Assembly (NCBI RefSeq): GCF_000382205.1
Contig: NZ_KB907787.1
Location: forward strand, 1,341,176 to 1,405,175
DNA: 64,000 nt
Origin: Dyadobacter beijingensis DSM 21582
Lineage (GTDB): Bacteria; Bacteroidota; Bacteroidia; Cytophagales; Spirosomataceae
Direction of reading: 5' to 3'
Part shown: in pieces, positions 34,771-43,839 of the stretch
Numbering within the stretch: position 1 is the first letter of the stretch
Layout of the letters: each line of letters begins with the position of its first letter
Position numbers and translations under genes: made by a program
Notes under the pieces: model-generated
Told to the model about the DNA's origin: nothing
The model's database searches: none
The model's input: only the letters and a program-made list of their open reading frames with translations

Positions 34771-34801
34771 CAAAGGTAACAAAAATGGCCTGCGTTGTCA
34801 A
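34771..34801 (-). promoter_or_regulatory. Putative promoter of the transketolase C gene
   Basis: On the minus strand TTG (34799-34801) is followed after 20 nt by TACCTTTG (34771-34778), matching TAnnTTTG. It lies about 60 nt before the ATG at 34710, in the 119-bp gap after the fusion gene, and could head the transketolase C to SGNH operon. Confidence 0.45.
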
Positions 34802-34829
34802 TTTCGGGCTCGTTACCGGTTGGTACCCC

Positions 34830-36824
34830 TTATTTTCTCAGTTGTTTTACCAATGCCCGGATCTCGTCGGCGGTTTTGTAAGACTTCGGTCCGCGGCGTA
34901 TGCGGGTACGGATGTACTTGGGCCGCTTCTTCGTTTCTTCGAAAATCTTGGTGATGTACTCTCCCAGAAACGAAATACCGAGGATCGTCAACCCGCCGAA
35001 GAACACCACCAGGATAATAACCGTGCTAAGCCCGCGCGGCGTATCCGGGAAGAAAATGAATTTCGCGAGAATCTGCCAGACAATGCCGAGGATCGACAGG
35101 GCCGTGAGGCCGAATCCTGCGTAGCTCATCAGCTCCAATGGCGCGAAACTGAATGAGAATATCGCTTTTTTCGCCCACCAGATATTCTTCGTCCAGTTGT
35201 TGGTCGATACCCCGAACATCCTTTCCGGACGCACATAGGGCACGCCCGTCTGCTTGAAGCCCACCCAGGCGCGCAGCCCGCGCAGGAATTGTTCCGTTTC
35301 AGGCAGGTCCACGAGCTCCTTCACCACCTTGCGGTCGATCATCGAGAAATCTCCGGCGTCGCGGGGGATCGGGATGTAGCTCAGGCCCTGGAATACTTTA
35401 TAAAACGATTTGTAAAAGAAGTGGATATGCGGCTTCATTTCACGCTGCACGCGCACGCCGTAGACGACGTCGTTGCCTTCCATCCATTTCTCGTAGAATG
35501 CCGGGATAATTTCGGGCGGGTCCTGCAAGTCGCCGTCCATGAGCACCACGCAGTCGCCCGTGGCGATCTCCATGCCGCTCAGGAATGCCGATTGCGAGCC
35601 GAAATTGCGCGAGTGGCTGATACCGACCACGTTAGGGTCTTTGTCACAAATGGCATTGATCACTTCTTCCTGGTTATCAGGCGAATTGTCGTTCACGAAA
35701 ATGATCTCGTACCGTACTTTCAGCTCATTGAATGTCTTCACCAGCCGCTCGTACATGAACGGGATCGCCTGCGCATCCTTGTAGCACGCGATGATCGCCG
35801 TGATGATCGGGTTCAGCTTCGGATTTTCGAATGCCGGGATTACGCGCTCCTCGTAACGGATTTCTTCCTGCCACTGGCTGTATTTCGAAAGGCCAGTTTC
35901 CAGCGGGGTGGAGGCTTTCCAGCCGAAGTCGTTTTCGAATGCGGTCGGGTCGCCGTACCATTCGGCAAGGTCCCACTTGCGGTTGCTCATCGAGCCCCAC
36001 TGCGGTTGCTCGGCAATGGAGAACGTCTCGCGGGTCGTTTCCACGAGGTCGCCCATCGTCGTTTTACGACCGGTAGCGATGTTATAGGAGCGTCCGGAAG
36101 TAGTAGCGTCCACTTTCAGCGCCGCATCCAGAAACGCTTCCACGCAGTCTTCGATAAACACGAAGTCACGGCTGATGTCCGGCGATACGAGCGACGGCAG
36201 CTTTTTCCTGCGCGCATTCTCGATCAGCCGCGGAATGAGCCTGTCGGGTTCTTCCCAGTAACCGTAAATGGAATATAGTCTCAAATTCAGTGTTTTGAGA
36301 CCTGCAACTTTGGCATAATATTCCAGCAGGTACGCTGCCGAAACTTTGGACACCGCGTAATGGCTATTGGGCTCTACGCGGTCGGTTTCCTTGGGCGATG
36401 TGCAATTGAAGCCATATTCGGAGCTGCTTCCCGCATGGATATACACCATCTGGTCCGTGCAGTTCTGCAGGATATTCACCGTACCCAACACATTGGTTTC
36501 GTAGGTAAGGTTTACATTGCTCTGCTTGCTGTAAGCGCCGTATGCCGCGAGGTTGAAGATGGTCTGCGGCTTATATTTTTCAAAAACATCCTGCACGGAG
36601 TTGTTTGAAAGTATATCGCAGTGAATGATATTCTCGAAAGGCACGCCGAGCAGTTTCAGTCGCCATGCTTTGGTGGCGTCGTGTGTTACTGCGTAGCAAT
36701 CCTTCCGGATCTTGAAAATGTCGTTAAAAAGGTTGGCGCCGATAAAGCCGCTGGCTCCAAATACAAAAACAGGCCCTTTTAAGCTCTCAATTTTATTGCG
36801 GTAAGCCGGTAAATGATGGAGCAT
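34830..36824 (-). CDS. NAD-dependent epimerase / GT2 fusion protein
   Basis: 664 aa, two enzymes in one chain. Residues about 17-320 are an extended SDR: GASGFIGANLF (Rossmann), SSSEYG and the catalytic HYAVSKVSAAYLL (YxxxK). Residues about 335-560 are a GT2 of the dolichol-phosphate-mannose-synthase type: AIIACYKDAQAIPFM, IIFVNDNSPDNQEE and DGDLQDPPEIIPAFY. Two membrane helices (about 575-645) and a basic tail follow, as in ArnC/GtrB enzymes that charge undecaprenyl phosphate. The fusion suggests that a sugar nucleotide is modified and then passed directly to a lipid carrier. The start overlaps the transketolase N gene by 32 bp. Confidence 0.9.
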   Translation of the reverse strand: MLHHLPAYRNKIESLKGPVFVFGASGFIGANLFNDIFKIRKDCYAVTHDATKAWRLKLLGVPFENIIHCDILSNNSVQDVFEKYKPQTIFNLAAYGAYSKQSNVNLTYETNVLGTVNILQNCTDQMVYIHAGSSSEYGFNCTSPKETDRVEPNSHYAVSKVSAAYLLEYYAKVAGLKTLNLRLYSIYGYWEEPDRLIPRLIENARRKKLPSLVSPDISRDFVFIEDCVEAFLDAALKVDATTSGRSYNIATGRKTTMGDLVETTRETFSIAEQPQWGSMSNRKWDLAEWYGDPTAFENDFGWKASTPLETGLSKYSQWQEEIRYEERVIPAFENPKLNPIITAIIACYKDAQAIPFMYERLVKTFNELKVRYEIIFVNDNSPDNQEEVINAICDKDPNVVGISHSRNFGSQSAFLSGMEIATGDCVVLMDGDLQDPPEIIPAFYEKWMEGNDVVYGVRVQREMKPHIHFFYKSFYKVFQGLSYIPIPRDAGDFSMIDRKVVKELVDLPETEQFLRGLRAWVGFKQTGVPYVRPERMFGVSTNNWTKNIWWAKKAIFSFSFAPLELMSYAGFGLTALSILGIVWQILAKFIFFPDTPRGLSTVIILVVFFGGLTILGISFLGEYITKIFEETKKRPKYIRTRIRRGPKSYKTADEIRALVKQLRK

Positions 36825-37644
36825 TCGTTAATTCATTAAGATAATGTTCCTTTACTTCAAGCGTGGCCGCCTCGTACTGCTCCTGGTTCATGCTGATATA
36901 GTGCCATTCCAGCTTGTTCTCCATAAAGGAAACTCCTTTTCCCTTTACGGTATTGGCAATGATGGCCTTCGGAAGGCCGTTTTTGCGCTCTTTCAGTTCG
37001 GCGATCGTCCGGGCGATACCCGCCACGTCGTGACCGTCGATTTCGACCGTTTCAAACCCGATCGCCTTCCATTTTTCCACGGAAGCCGTTTCGCCGAGCA
37101 CTTCGTCCACAAACCCGAACCCTTGCAGGTTGTTTTTGTCGATGATCATGATGAGGTTATCCAGCTTGTTTTGAATGGCGTAATGTGCTGCTTCCCAGGT
37201 AGTTCCTTCGTTGGTTTCACCATCGGACAGGAGTGCGAACGAGTACGTGCCATCGTCGCGGATCTTCGCCGCGTGGGCAATGCCCGTCGAGATAGGAAGA
37301 CCGTGACCGAGCGAACCGGTCGCGAATGGGATGCCTTTATATTGCTTGGGCGCCGGGTGTGCCGGTAGCGTCGTGCCGTCTTTGTAATAGGTATCGATTT
37401 CTTCGTCGGTAATCTCGCCCAATGCGTTCAGGCAGGCATACAATGCTGTGGCTGCATGGCCTTTCGAGAGAAGAAATGTATCATCCGATGATTTCTGAAG
37501 AAAAAGCACCGCGATCATCAGGTCAATGCAGCTCAGCGAACAACCAATGTGACCCGCCTTGGCCTTGTAATACATGTCCAGAATCCGGAGGCGTAATTCG
37601 CCGCTGATCTGCCGGGGATCACTCAATATCTCTTCTGCATTCAT
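36793..37644 (-). CDS. Transketolase N-terminal subunit (diphosphate-binding half)
   Basis: 283 aa, the PP domain of a split transketolase. KAGHIGCSLSCIDLM, HPAPKQYKGIPFATGSLGHG and GSLGHGLPISTGIAHAAK are conserved. The Mg-ThDP site is LLSDGETNEGTTWE ... IIDKNN, with Ser in place of the first Gly of the usual GDG, as in other two-gene transketolases. It is incomplete without the PYR subunit at 33790-34710. It begins a transcript that runs into the epimerase/GT2 fusion (32-bp overlap). A housekeeping transketolase is normally one gene of about 660 codons, so this pair is probably specialised. Confidence 0.9.
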   Translation of the reverse strand: MNAEEILSDPRQISGELRLRILDMYYKAKAGHIGCSLSCIDLMIAVLFLQKSSDDTFLLSKGHAATALYACLNALGEITDEEIDTYYKDGTTLPAHPAPKQYKGIPFATGSLGHGLPISTGIAHAAKIRDDGTYSFALLSDGETNEGTTWEAAHYAIQNKLDNLIMIIDKNNLQGFGFVDEVLGETASVEKWKAIGFETVEIDGHDVAGIARTIAELKERKNGLPKAIIANTVKGKGVSFMENKLEWHYISMNQEQYEAATLEVKEHYLNELTNAPSFTGLPQ

Positions 37645-37691
37645 GCCTGTCTATGGTATAGTGATGTAAGAAACTTTTCGGAATTAACGGC

Positions 37692-37699
37692 CAAATATA
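37692..37699 (-). promoter_or_regulatory. Putative -7 element upstream of transketolase N
   Basis: TATATTTG on the minus strand matches TAnnTTTG and lies about 48 nt before the ATG. An acceptable but imperfect TTTC sits 22 nt upstream. Confidence 0.35.
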
Positions 37700-37762
37700 G
37701 GACTTTAAGTTCGGAATGTGCGAAAACTTTATTTACTGTACGGGACTAAAAAACAGGTCCGG

Positions 37763-39619
37763 TTACTCAAATCCGTAACGTTTGCCCGTCAGTTTCATGA
37801 TTTCCAGGGGCTCTTTACGGCCCGGCTTTTTGATCCAGATGCGGTCCGTCTGGTCCATATCCATGACCTGCACATACTGCGCGTCCTTCGGGAAATAAAG
37901 GTTGGTAATCTGCGCGTCGTGGATCGAATAGGGGAGGAATGTACGGTCCATTTCGGAAAGCACCTCGTACCGTGGCGCCGGATAATAGATGGTATCGCCC
38001 GGCTGGTAAGTGGCTTCTATTTTTCGGGCCGCTTCCAGGTACGGGTTAGGCACGCGGGGTACGGCGAAGTAGCCATATTTCGGCGAGCGGTCCTCGTAGA
38101 ATTCTTTTAACCTTAATCCAACAAAATAGAGCTGCGCAGCCAGGAACACGAAGATGAGCACCCGGAATTCCACTTTCAACGTCGTGTAGAATTGCAGCAG
38201 CAGGCTCAGCAGGATGATCACATAAGGGAAGGAAAACCCGGAATACCGCTGCATAATGCCGTAAGTATGCCCGTTTTTGAACGACATCAGTATCAAAAAC
38301 AGCGTCGGTACGAGGGCCATCATGTACAGCAGCCAGAGCCGCGCCCGCTGCCGGCGGTCCGCGTTTTGATGCAAATCAGGGATGAAGGTCAATGCAAACA
38401 GGCTGACGCTCAGGATGCTGAATTGTAATTTGTGGTTGTTGTAAAAAAAGCCGGCGATGATGATCAGCAGATAAGGGAAGCGAGGGGTGAGCCACGCCGG
38501 CGTGTTGATCTTGTCTTTGAAACGGTACCAAACGATCAGTATCAATGCGACGAGCAATGCCACCGCCACATTCTTCCTGCCTCCCAGTGCATCGGCCAGG
38601 CCGTTGGTAAACAGGATCAGATCGGAGAAGATCGGCAGCGATTTGTTGAATACGTTCAAAGGCGTGGCGGGCAAAATGACGCCGAAAGCCTGTCCGCCGG
38701 TTTCGGCCTGATAGCGGTAGCGCTCCGCCTGATGCTGCAAGGACGATAACGTGTAAACACCGCCCCCGAACATCAGCCACCACGTGACCCCCGAAAGTGT
38801 GAACACTGCCGCAATGGCCATTCGTACCCATCCTTTGATCGTCCGAAGGAAGAACAATGCGTACAAACCATGCGCGAGCAATACTGAAATGACGAGGAAA
38901 TGGCTGAGCAATCCCAACCCTGCCGACAGGATATAGCCTATGTAAAGCCAGATGACATTGCGCTTACCGGGCTTATCTTCAATAATTTGTAAAAAGAAAT
39001 AGGTTGCCGCCAGCGTGAGGAAAAATGTGAGCGAATAGTTCCGTGCCTGATGACTGTAAGCGATAAAAAACGGCTCGATCGCGGTAATGCCGGCGGCGAT
39101 CAATGCTGTGTTCGTCCCGAAGAACCTTCTCGCGAAAATGTAGGTCAAACCGATGATCAGCAGGCTGAAAACGACCGAAAAGAGCCGGATGGAGAAATCG
39201 GAGAAGCCGAAAATGTCGATCCAGGGATGCAGCAGCGCATAGTAAAACGGGCTGTTCCCGATATCGCTGCGGGTCATGGCCTCGTAGTAATCGTCGATGG
39301 ATTTGGGTGCCCAGAACTCCGCCGGTGTGAATGGCTTCGGATGGTAAATTTCATTGGCCGTAAATGTGCGCAGCACCTGCTTTTGCGGGAATGCCGGCGT
39401 CGTCCAGAAGCGCGAATCGCGCAGCTCGCGGCTGGCAAATGCTTCTTTCTGGTTGGCACCTTCCAGCACAATGCCCTGGCTGACGAGCAGCGTGCTCACT
39501 TCATCGAAGAAAATGCTGTAACGATCGAGCTGATAGAGCCTCAGGCCAAGTCCCGCGACCAGAATAAGGATGAGTAATAGCCTGGATCGAAGGGTTTCTT
39601 TGGTATGGTTGGGAGACAT
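37763..39619 (-). CDS. GT39/ArnT-like membrane glycosyltransferase
   Basis: 618 aa with about 12 membrane helices and a periplasmic C-terminal domain (about 500-618). The GT-C signature Asp-Glu is in RYSIFFDEVSTLL (Asp39, Glu40) in the first periplasmic loop. The SYHQARNYSLTFFL-like region (seen as SHQARNYSLTFFLTL) is conserved in dolichyl/undecaprenyl-phosphate-sugar transferases. Such enzymes use lipid-phosphate sugars, of the kind the epimerase/GT2 fusion would make, and transfer them to proteins, lipid A or glycans. It lies 118 bp upstream of transketolase N on the same strand. Confidence 0.85.
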   Translation of the reverse strand: MSPNHTKETLRSRLLLILILVAGLGLRLYQLDRYSIFFDEVSTLLVSQGIVLEGANQKEAFASRELRDSRFWTTPAFPQKQVLRTFTANEIYHPKPFTPAEFWAPKSIDDYYEAMTRSDIGNSPFYYALLHPWIDIFGFSDFSIRLFSVVFSLLIIGLTYIFARRFFGTNTALIAAGITAIEPFFIAYSHQARNYSLTFFLTLAATYFFLQIIEDKPGKRNVIWLYIGYILSAGLGLLSHFLVISVLLAHGLYALFFLRTIKGWVRMAIAAVFTLSGVTWWLMFGGGVYTLSSLQHQAERYRYQAETGGQAFGVILPATPLNVFNKSLPIFSDLILFTNGLADALGGRKNVAVALLVALILIVWYRFKDKINTPAWLTPRFPYLLIIIAGFFYNNHKLQFSILSVSLFALTFIPDLHQNADRRQRARLWLLYMMALVPTLFLILMSFKNGHTYGIMQRYSGFSFPYVIILLSLLLQFYTTLKVEFRVLIFVFLAAQLYFVGLRLKEFYEDRSPKYGYFAVPRVPNPYLEAARKIEATYQPGDTIYYPAPRYEVLSEMDRTFLPYSIHDAQITNLYFPKDAQYVQVMDMDQTDRIWIKKPGRKEPLEIMKLTGKRYGFE

Positions 39620-39657
39620 TATGGCGTTCGCTGATGATGGCTGTTTCCGCTTATCCG

Positions 39658-39686
39658 CAAAGACAAGCTCCGGTTGAACATATCAA
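39658..39686 (-). promoter_or_regulatory. Putative promoter of the GT39 gene
   Basis: TTG (39684-39686), 18 nt, then TGTCTTTG (39658-39665), with one mismatch to TAnnTTTG. About 38 nt upstream of the GT39 ATG. Confidence 0.35.
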
Positions 39687-39728
39687 GATGCCGCGAAAAT
39701 AAGGAAATTTCCCGTTACCGGGTATTTT

Positions 39729-41750
39729 TCAGATTTTAAGAATCGTAAACTCTACTCTGCGGTTTTTCTGGCGCGTCTGCTCGGTAAGGTTGCTGGCAAT
39801 GGGCCGTGCCGGTCCCCAGGCCTTGGTTTGAATGCGCTTGCCGTCGATCCCCTTGGCCAGCAGGTACTTCTTCACCTGCTCCACGCGGTCGGCGGAAAGT
39901 TTTACATTTTTTTGGACTTCGCCCTGGTTGTCGGTATGGCCTTCCAGGAGGATTTCCATCGCAGGGTAGGTCTTCATCGTCTCCGCAATGCGGTCCAGCT
40001 CGGTAAACGACGACGGGATCACCTCCGCGCTGCTTTGTGAAAACATCGTATTGCTCAGCCTGATCTGCTGCCCGGCCTTGATCGGTTGCAGGACGATGTT
40101 CTTCCGAATGGTGCGGAAATTGGTTTCTTCGCTCAGGTCCATGTCCTCCGACACCGGGAAATAACCCTCGCCGGAAGCGGAAATGCGGTAAATCTCCTTT
40201 AAAGGAAGTATTAATCGGTACTCGCCCGTTTCCGGATCGAAACTGGCCGTGGCAAATGAGGCATTGGTTTTCTTGATGTCCGCGGCAATGTCGGACTTGA
40301 CGGGTTTGTTCGTTTCCGCTTCCAGCACGGTGCCGGTTACCACGGCCACGGGATCGGGCTTGATCTCGGGCGTCATGCGGATACGGAAAATGTCTTCCTG
40401 GCCCAACACCTTTTCACTGGCGCTGAAATAGGCATAATCGCCCGTGGCGGGAATGTTGATGAATGCGTCCCAAAGCGGCGAATTGATGGCCGGGCCCAGG
40501 TTCTCGGGCGTCGACCAGTTCAGCCACGTGTCGTCCAGGCGCCGGGTGAGGAAAAGGTCGCCCTCGCCGTAGCCCGCATGCCCCTGCGAGGAAAAATACA
40601 GGGTTTTGTTGTCCAATGCGAGGAAAGGCGTTCCCTCATAATCCGCCGTATTGATCACGCTGCCCAGGTTACGCGGCTCCGACCAGGTATTGTCTTTTTG
40701 TAAAAATGAAATGTAAAGGTCCTTGCCGCCCTCCGAATCCGCCCGCTGCACGGACATGATCAGCACATTTTCGAATGGCGATACGGTAATTTCAATAGTA
40801 GTCGCCGAGCCGACCAGGTTCATAATCCGCGAGGATTTCGGAAAGCCCCATCCCGATTTGGTTTTGAACGACCGCGAAAACCCGAAATACATGCTGCCGT
40901 CGGGGCGGTATTCGTTGATCAGGTAAATGGTTTTTCCGTCGGCAGAAATGCTGGTAATGGCATTATCTCCCGCATTATTGATCGGCGGGCCGATATTCAG
41001 CGCATCCGTCCATTGTCCCTTGTCATTTAATGTCGAGTACCAAACATCCTGGCGCGAGGGCGAGCCGATGTTGCCTTCGAAATTGTTTCTAGTGAAATAA
41101 AGTGTCTTACCATCCGGCGAAATGATCGGCGCTACTTCCTGGCCTTTGGAATTAATGGCTTTACCCATGTTTTCCTTCTGCGTTTTGAGCTGGGTAGCGG
41201 CAAAATTGATCTTTGCCTCAACCGGCGTCGCGTCCGCTGAAATAGCTACCGCGTCGATCTGGTTAAACCCCGAAACTTTGTTAGGCTGCAACACCAGTTT
41301 CACGGCATTGGCCTGGATAGTCTGTTTGGGAAAAATATGCAGCATCCGGCCTTTCACCATCTGCTGGGCGGCCGGCGTTTCGGACACGAGGTATTCCTTC
41401 CCGTTCGCGTCGTACGCATACACGCGGGCGATCGAGCCGGGGTTGAAGTTCTCGGCAATGGCGATCTGTTTCAGGGGAACGGTTTTGTCGAAGCCCACTT
41501 TGATCCACTCCTCGTTCCGGCCGTCGGGCTCGGCGGGCGACCAGGCGCAGGGACTGTCGCCGACGTCGGGCAGCTTGCTCGGGACGCCCAGGATCTGTTT
41601 GGAGCGGTAGGCATGGCCGATCTGGGACGGCCTGTATTCGGAAGAATAGCCCAGCACCTTATTGGCCCATAACACCTCCTGGCAGTACGCTGTAACGGGG
41701 GCAACTGCCATTGAAAGGCCAAAAAGAATGCGTTTAAATCTCAAAATCAT
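39729..41750 (-). CDS. OmpA-family protein with PD40 repeats
   Basis: 673 aa with a signal peptide (about 1-23). An N-terminal domain of about 150 residues (WIKVGFDKTVPLKQIAIAEN) resembles discoidin-like folds. Then come PD40/TolB-like beta-propeller repeats (about 195-460; ISPDGKTLYFTRN, ISADGKTIYLINEY, LALDNKTLYFSSQGH), a carboxypeptidase-regulatory-like beta-sandwich (about 470-550), and a C-terminal OmpA peptidoglycan-binding domain (LLEGHTDNQGE, LSADRVEQVKKYLLAKGI, KNRRVEFTI). It links the envelope to peptidoglycan. The same architecture occurs in gliding and type IX secretion proteins (PorE-like), but that link is not shown here. Confidence 0.88.
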   Translation of the reverse strand: MILRFKRILFGLSMAVAPVTAYCQEVLWANKVLGYSSEYRPSQIGHAYRSKQILGVPSKLPDVGDSPCAWSPAEPDGRNEEWIKVGFDKTVPLKQIAIAENFNPGSIARVYAYDANGKEYLVSETPAAQQMVKGRMLHIFPKQTIQANAVKLVLQPNKVSGFNQIDAVAISADATPVEAKINFAATQLKTQKENMGKAINSKGQEVAPIISPDGKTLYFTRNNFEGNIGSPSRQDVWYSTLNDKGQWTDALNIGPPINNAGDNAITSISADGKTIYLINEYRPDGSMYFGFSRSFKTKSGWGFPKSSRIMNLVGSATTIEITVSPFENVLIMSVQRADSEGGKDLYISFLQKDNTWSEPRNLGSVINTADYEGTPFLALDNKTLYFSSQGHAGYGEGDLFLTRRLDDTWLNWSTPENLGPAINSPLWDAFINIPATGDYAYFSASEKVLGQEDIFRIRMTPEIKPDPVAVVTGTVLEAETNKPVKSDIAADIKKTNASFATASFDPETGEYRLILPLKEIYRISASGEGYFPVSEDMDLSEETNFRTIRKNIVLQPIKAGQQIRLSNTMFSQSSAEVIPSSFTELDRIAETMKTYPAMEILLEGHTDNQGEVQKNVKLSADRVEQVKKYLLAKGIDGKRIQTKAWGPARPIASNLTEQTRQKNRRVEFTILKI

Positions 41751-41820
41751 GGGGTGATCAGATACCGGCCGGGCTATTCAATATCTGGTAATATATTAAT
41801 AATACAAAAAAATGTCAATC

Positions 41821-43107
41821 CTACTGCTTCGTGCCGATGAGCAGTATCCAGTCCCATTCCGGCTGCGAATCCGGCGGCTGTACCACGGCTTCCTCCCCGG
41901 CTTTCAGGTCTTTGCCCGCCCAGCGTTTGCCGGTACGCGGACTGTACCATACCGCTCCGAATTCGCTGCCTTCCAGGTGTTTCAGTTCCAGGCGTACGGG
42001 CCGCGACGTAGGAAGGTACAGCATCGCCAGTCGTTTATTGGAAAGGGAAACGATGCCGATTTCTGCCTTATCGAGCGAGTCCACAAGCAGGTCGGGCGAA
42101 TCGGGCTGCATGTATTCCCACGGAATGCCTTTCAGGATTTTGACGAGCTGGTGAATGTATTCCGCCCCGTCCTTGGTGATATTGACTTTCCAGGTAGGAT
42201 TAAAGTTCTTGATCGTACTCATGTGGCAGAAGCCCGCCGCCGAGCTCAGGATCGACTGGTAGGCCTGGTTACGGATGAGCGTCGACTGGTCGGTGATCTC
42301 TTTCGGGAACTCCGAGTTTGCAATCAGGAACGGGCGTAATGCGGCTTCGGCTGAGTTTTTTTGCCAATTGGCCAATGCGGCATATTCGGCCGGCGTCACC
42401 GTGGAGTCGGGGATGATGAATTTCAGTTCCGAGTGGTTCGGCGAGTTGTCGTTCACGCTCGTGGGCGAGCAGGTGTTGAGCGACGCCAGGATCTGCCCGT
42501 CCGATTCCGCCCGGATACCTTCCGAAATCGCCTTGAACTGCGACGCGCTCTGGTACTCTTCCTCGCTTACGATCCAGATGATGTTCGGATATTTCGCGAA
42601 ATGTTTGCCCACGTAAGTGCCATAGCTTTTCCAGGCTTCCTCTTTTTGTGTGTCAAAAACGATATTCCAGCTCTGCCGCGACACGACAATGCCCACTACC
42701 AGGTTACGCTCCCTGGCCGCGATCACGATCTTTTCCAGGTAATCGAAGTAGGCTTTGTTCGGTTTGGTCAGGTCGTTGTTGTCCAGAAACGGGGCTACCT
42801 TATTGAAATTCCGCTGGTTAGGCAGCGCGGGTAGCAAATGCACGAGGAACGTATTGAAAGACTGCGCCTTGCGACTATCCATATACTGCACCGCCTCGGC
42901 ATAGCTCAGCTTTCGCAGCATTTGCCAGGCCACGTCGGCCACCATCAGGAACGGCGTGCCGTTATTGTCGGTAATGTGCCTGCCGTTCGGACTGATTTTC
43001 AATGGAAATCGCGGCGGCGCCTGGTCTTGCGGCCGGAATGCGAATCCTGCCCCAAGCAGGCTGCATAATGCGAGTAACGCACATGCCAGCGGTTTGGAAA
43101 TCTTCAT
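41821..43107 (-). CDS. DUF4038 glycoside hydrolase, apiosidase-like
   Basis: 428 aa from the ATG at 43105-43107; an upstream start would add four residues before the signal peptide (MKISKPLACALLALCSLLGA). The mature part opens with FPLKISPNGRHITDNNGTPF and MVADVAWQMLRKLSYAEAVQ, the DUF4038 signature of a (beta/alpha)8 hydrolase family that includes GH140 apiosidases. A C-terminal beta-sandwich (about 355-425) carries the 'collagen-binding' DUF5060-like or DUF5605-like end. Substrate not predictable from sequence; GH140 enzymes release apiose from rhamnogalacturonan-II, others are uncharacterised. It sits between rpe and the OmpA gene, all on the minus strand. Confidence 0.8.
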   Translation of the reverse strand: MKISKPLACALLALCSLLGAGFAFRPQDQAPPRFPLKISPNGRHITDNNGTPFLMVADVAWQMLRKLSYAEAVQYMDSRKAQSFNTFLVHLLPALPNQRNFNKVAPFLDNNDLTKPNKAYFDYLEKIVIAARERNLVVGIVVSRQSWNIVFDTQKEEAWKSYGTYVGKHFAKYPNIIWIVSEEEYQSASQFKAISEGIRAESDGQILASLNTCSPTSVNDNSPNHSELKFIIPDSTVTPAEYAALANWQKNSAEAALRPFLIANSEFPKEITDQSTLIRNQAYQSILSSAAGFCHMSTIKNFNPTWKVNITKDGAEYIHQLVKILKGIPWEYMQPDSPDLLVDSLDKAEIGIVSLSNKRLAMLYLPTSRPVRLELKHLEGSEFGAVWYSPRTGKRWAGKDLKAGEEAVVQPPDSQPEWDWILLIGTKQ

Positions 43108-43130
43108 GGGTGTCAGCATTGGCCTGATTG

Positions 43131-43778
43131 CTAGCTTCTTCCGAGCTCTGCGATCGTTTGGGTAGGGTCGGGAGAATTAAAAACGAAGCTGCCGGCCACG
43201 AGAATATCCACGCCCTCGCGCACCAGCAAAGGTGCATTGCCCAGGTTCACGCCCCCATCAACCTCAATTTTGAAATTGTAGCCGAATTTTTTGCGATAGC
43301 CATCCAGCGTCGCCACTTTCCGGTAGGTGTTTTCGATGAATTTCTGTCCGCCAAAGCCGGGGTTCACCGACATGATCAGGATCAGCGACACATCGCCCAT
43401 GATCTCACTCAGGACTTCCACGGGCGTATGCGGGTTGAGCGCGACTCCAGGTTCGGCGCCGAGTTCCTTAATATGCTGAATGGTCCGGTGCAGATGCGGG
43501 CAAGCCTCGTAATGCACGGTAATGCCCGATGCGCCCGCATTGCGGAATGCCTGGAGGTAGCGGTCGGGCTGCTCGATCATCAGATGCACATCGAGCGGCT
43601 TTTTGGCATGCTTGTGAATGGCTTCGCAAACGGGGATACCGAAGGAAATATTGGGGACGAACATGCCGTCCATGATATCGACATGAATATAATCCGCGGA
43701 ACTGCTATTGATCATTTCGACGTCGCGTTGCAGGTTTGCAAAGTCCGCGGCGAGTATGGAAGGGGCAATTTCAGCCAT
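43131..43778 (-). CDS. rpe: Ribulose-phosphate 3-epimerase
   Basis: 215 aa TIM barrel. Diagnostic motifs are IAPSILAADFANLQ, HVDIMDGMFVPNISFG (metal and catalytic Asp), DVHLMIEQP, VNPGFGGQKFIE and EVDGGVN. It interconverts ribulose 5-phosphate and xylulose 5-phosphate in the pentose phosphate pathway. Length and motifs are standard, so it is probably the housekeeping enzyme. It lies 23 bp upstream of the DUF4038 gene on the same strand and may be co-transcribed. Its product xylulose 5-phosphate is a transketolase donor, and a split transketolase is encoded 6 kb further down. Confidence 0.96.
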   Translation of the reverse strand: MAEIAPSILAADFANLQRDVEMINSSSADYIHVDIMDGMFVPNISFGIPVCEAIHKHAKKPLDVHLMIEQPDRYLQAFRNAGASGITVHYEACPHLHRTIQHIKELGAEPGVALNPHTPVEVLSEIMGDVSLILIMSVNPGFGGQKFIENTYRKVATLDGYRKKFGYNFKIEVDGGVNLGNAPLLVREGVDILVAGSFVFNSPDPTQTIAELGRS

Positions 43779-43839
43779 GAAATCAGAATCTAATTTGAAT
43801 TGGTCAGGCCGAAATTAATGAATTTATGGGCAATGCGGG

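Noticed and set aside
41821..43107. Polysaccharide utilisation locus around the DUF4038 enzyme
   Set aside because: No SusC/SusD pair or sugar sensor is nearby; the TonB receptor at 4.4 kb is far away and lacks SusD.
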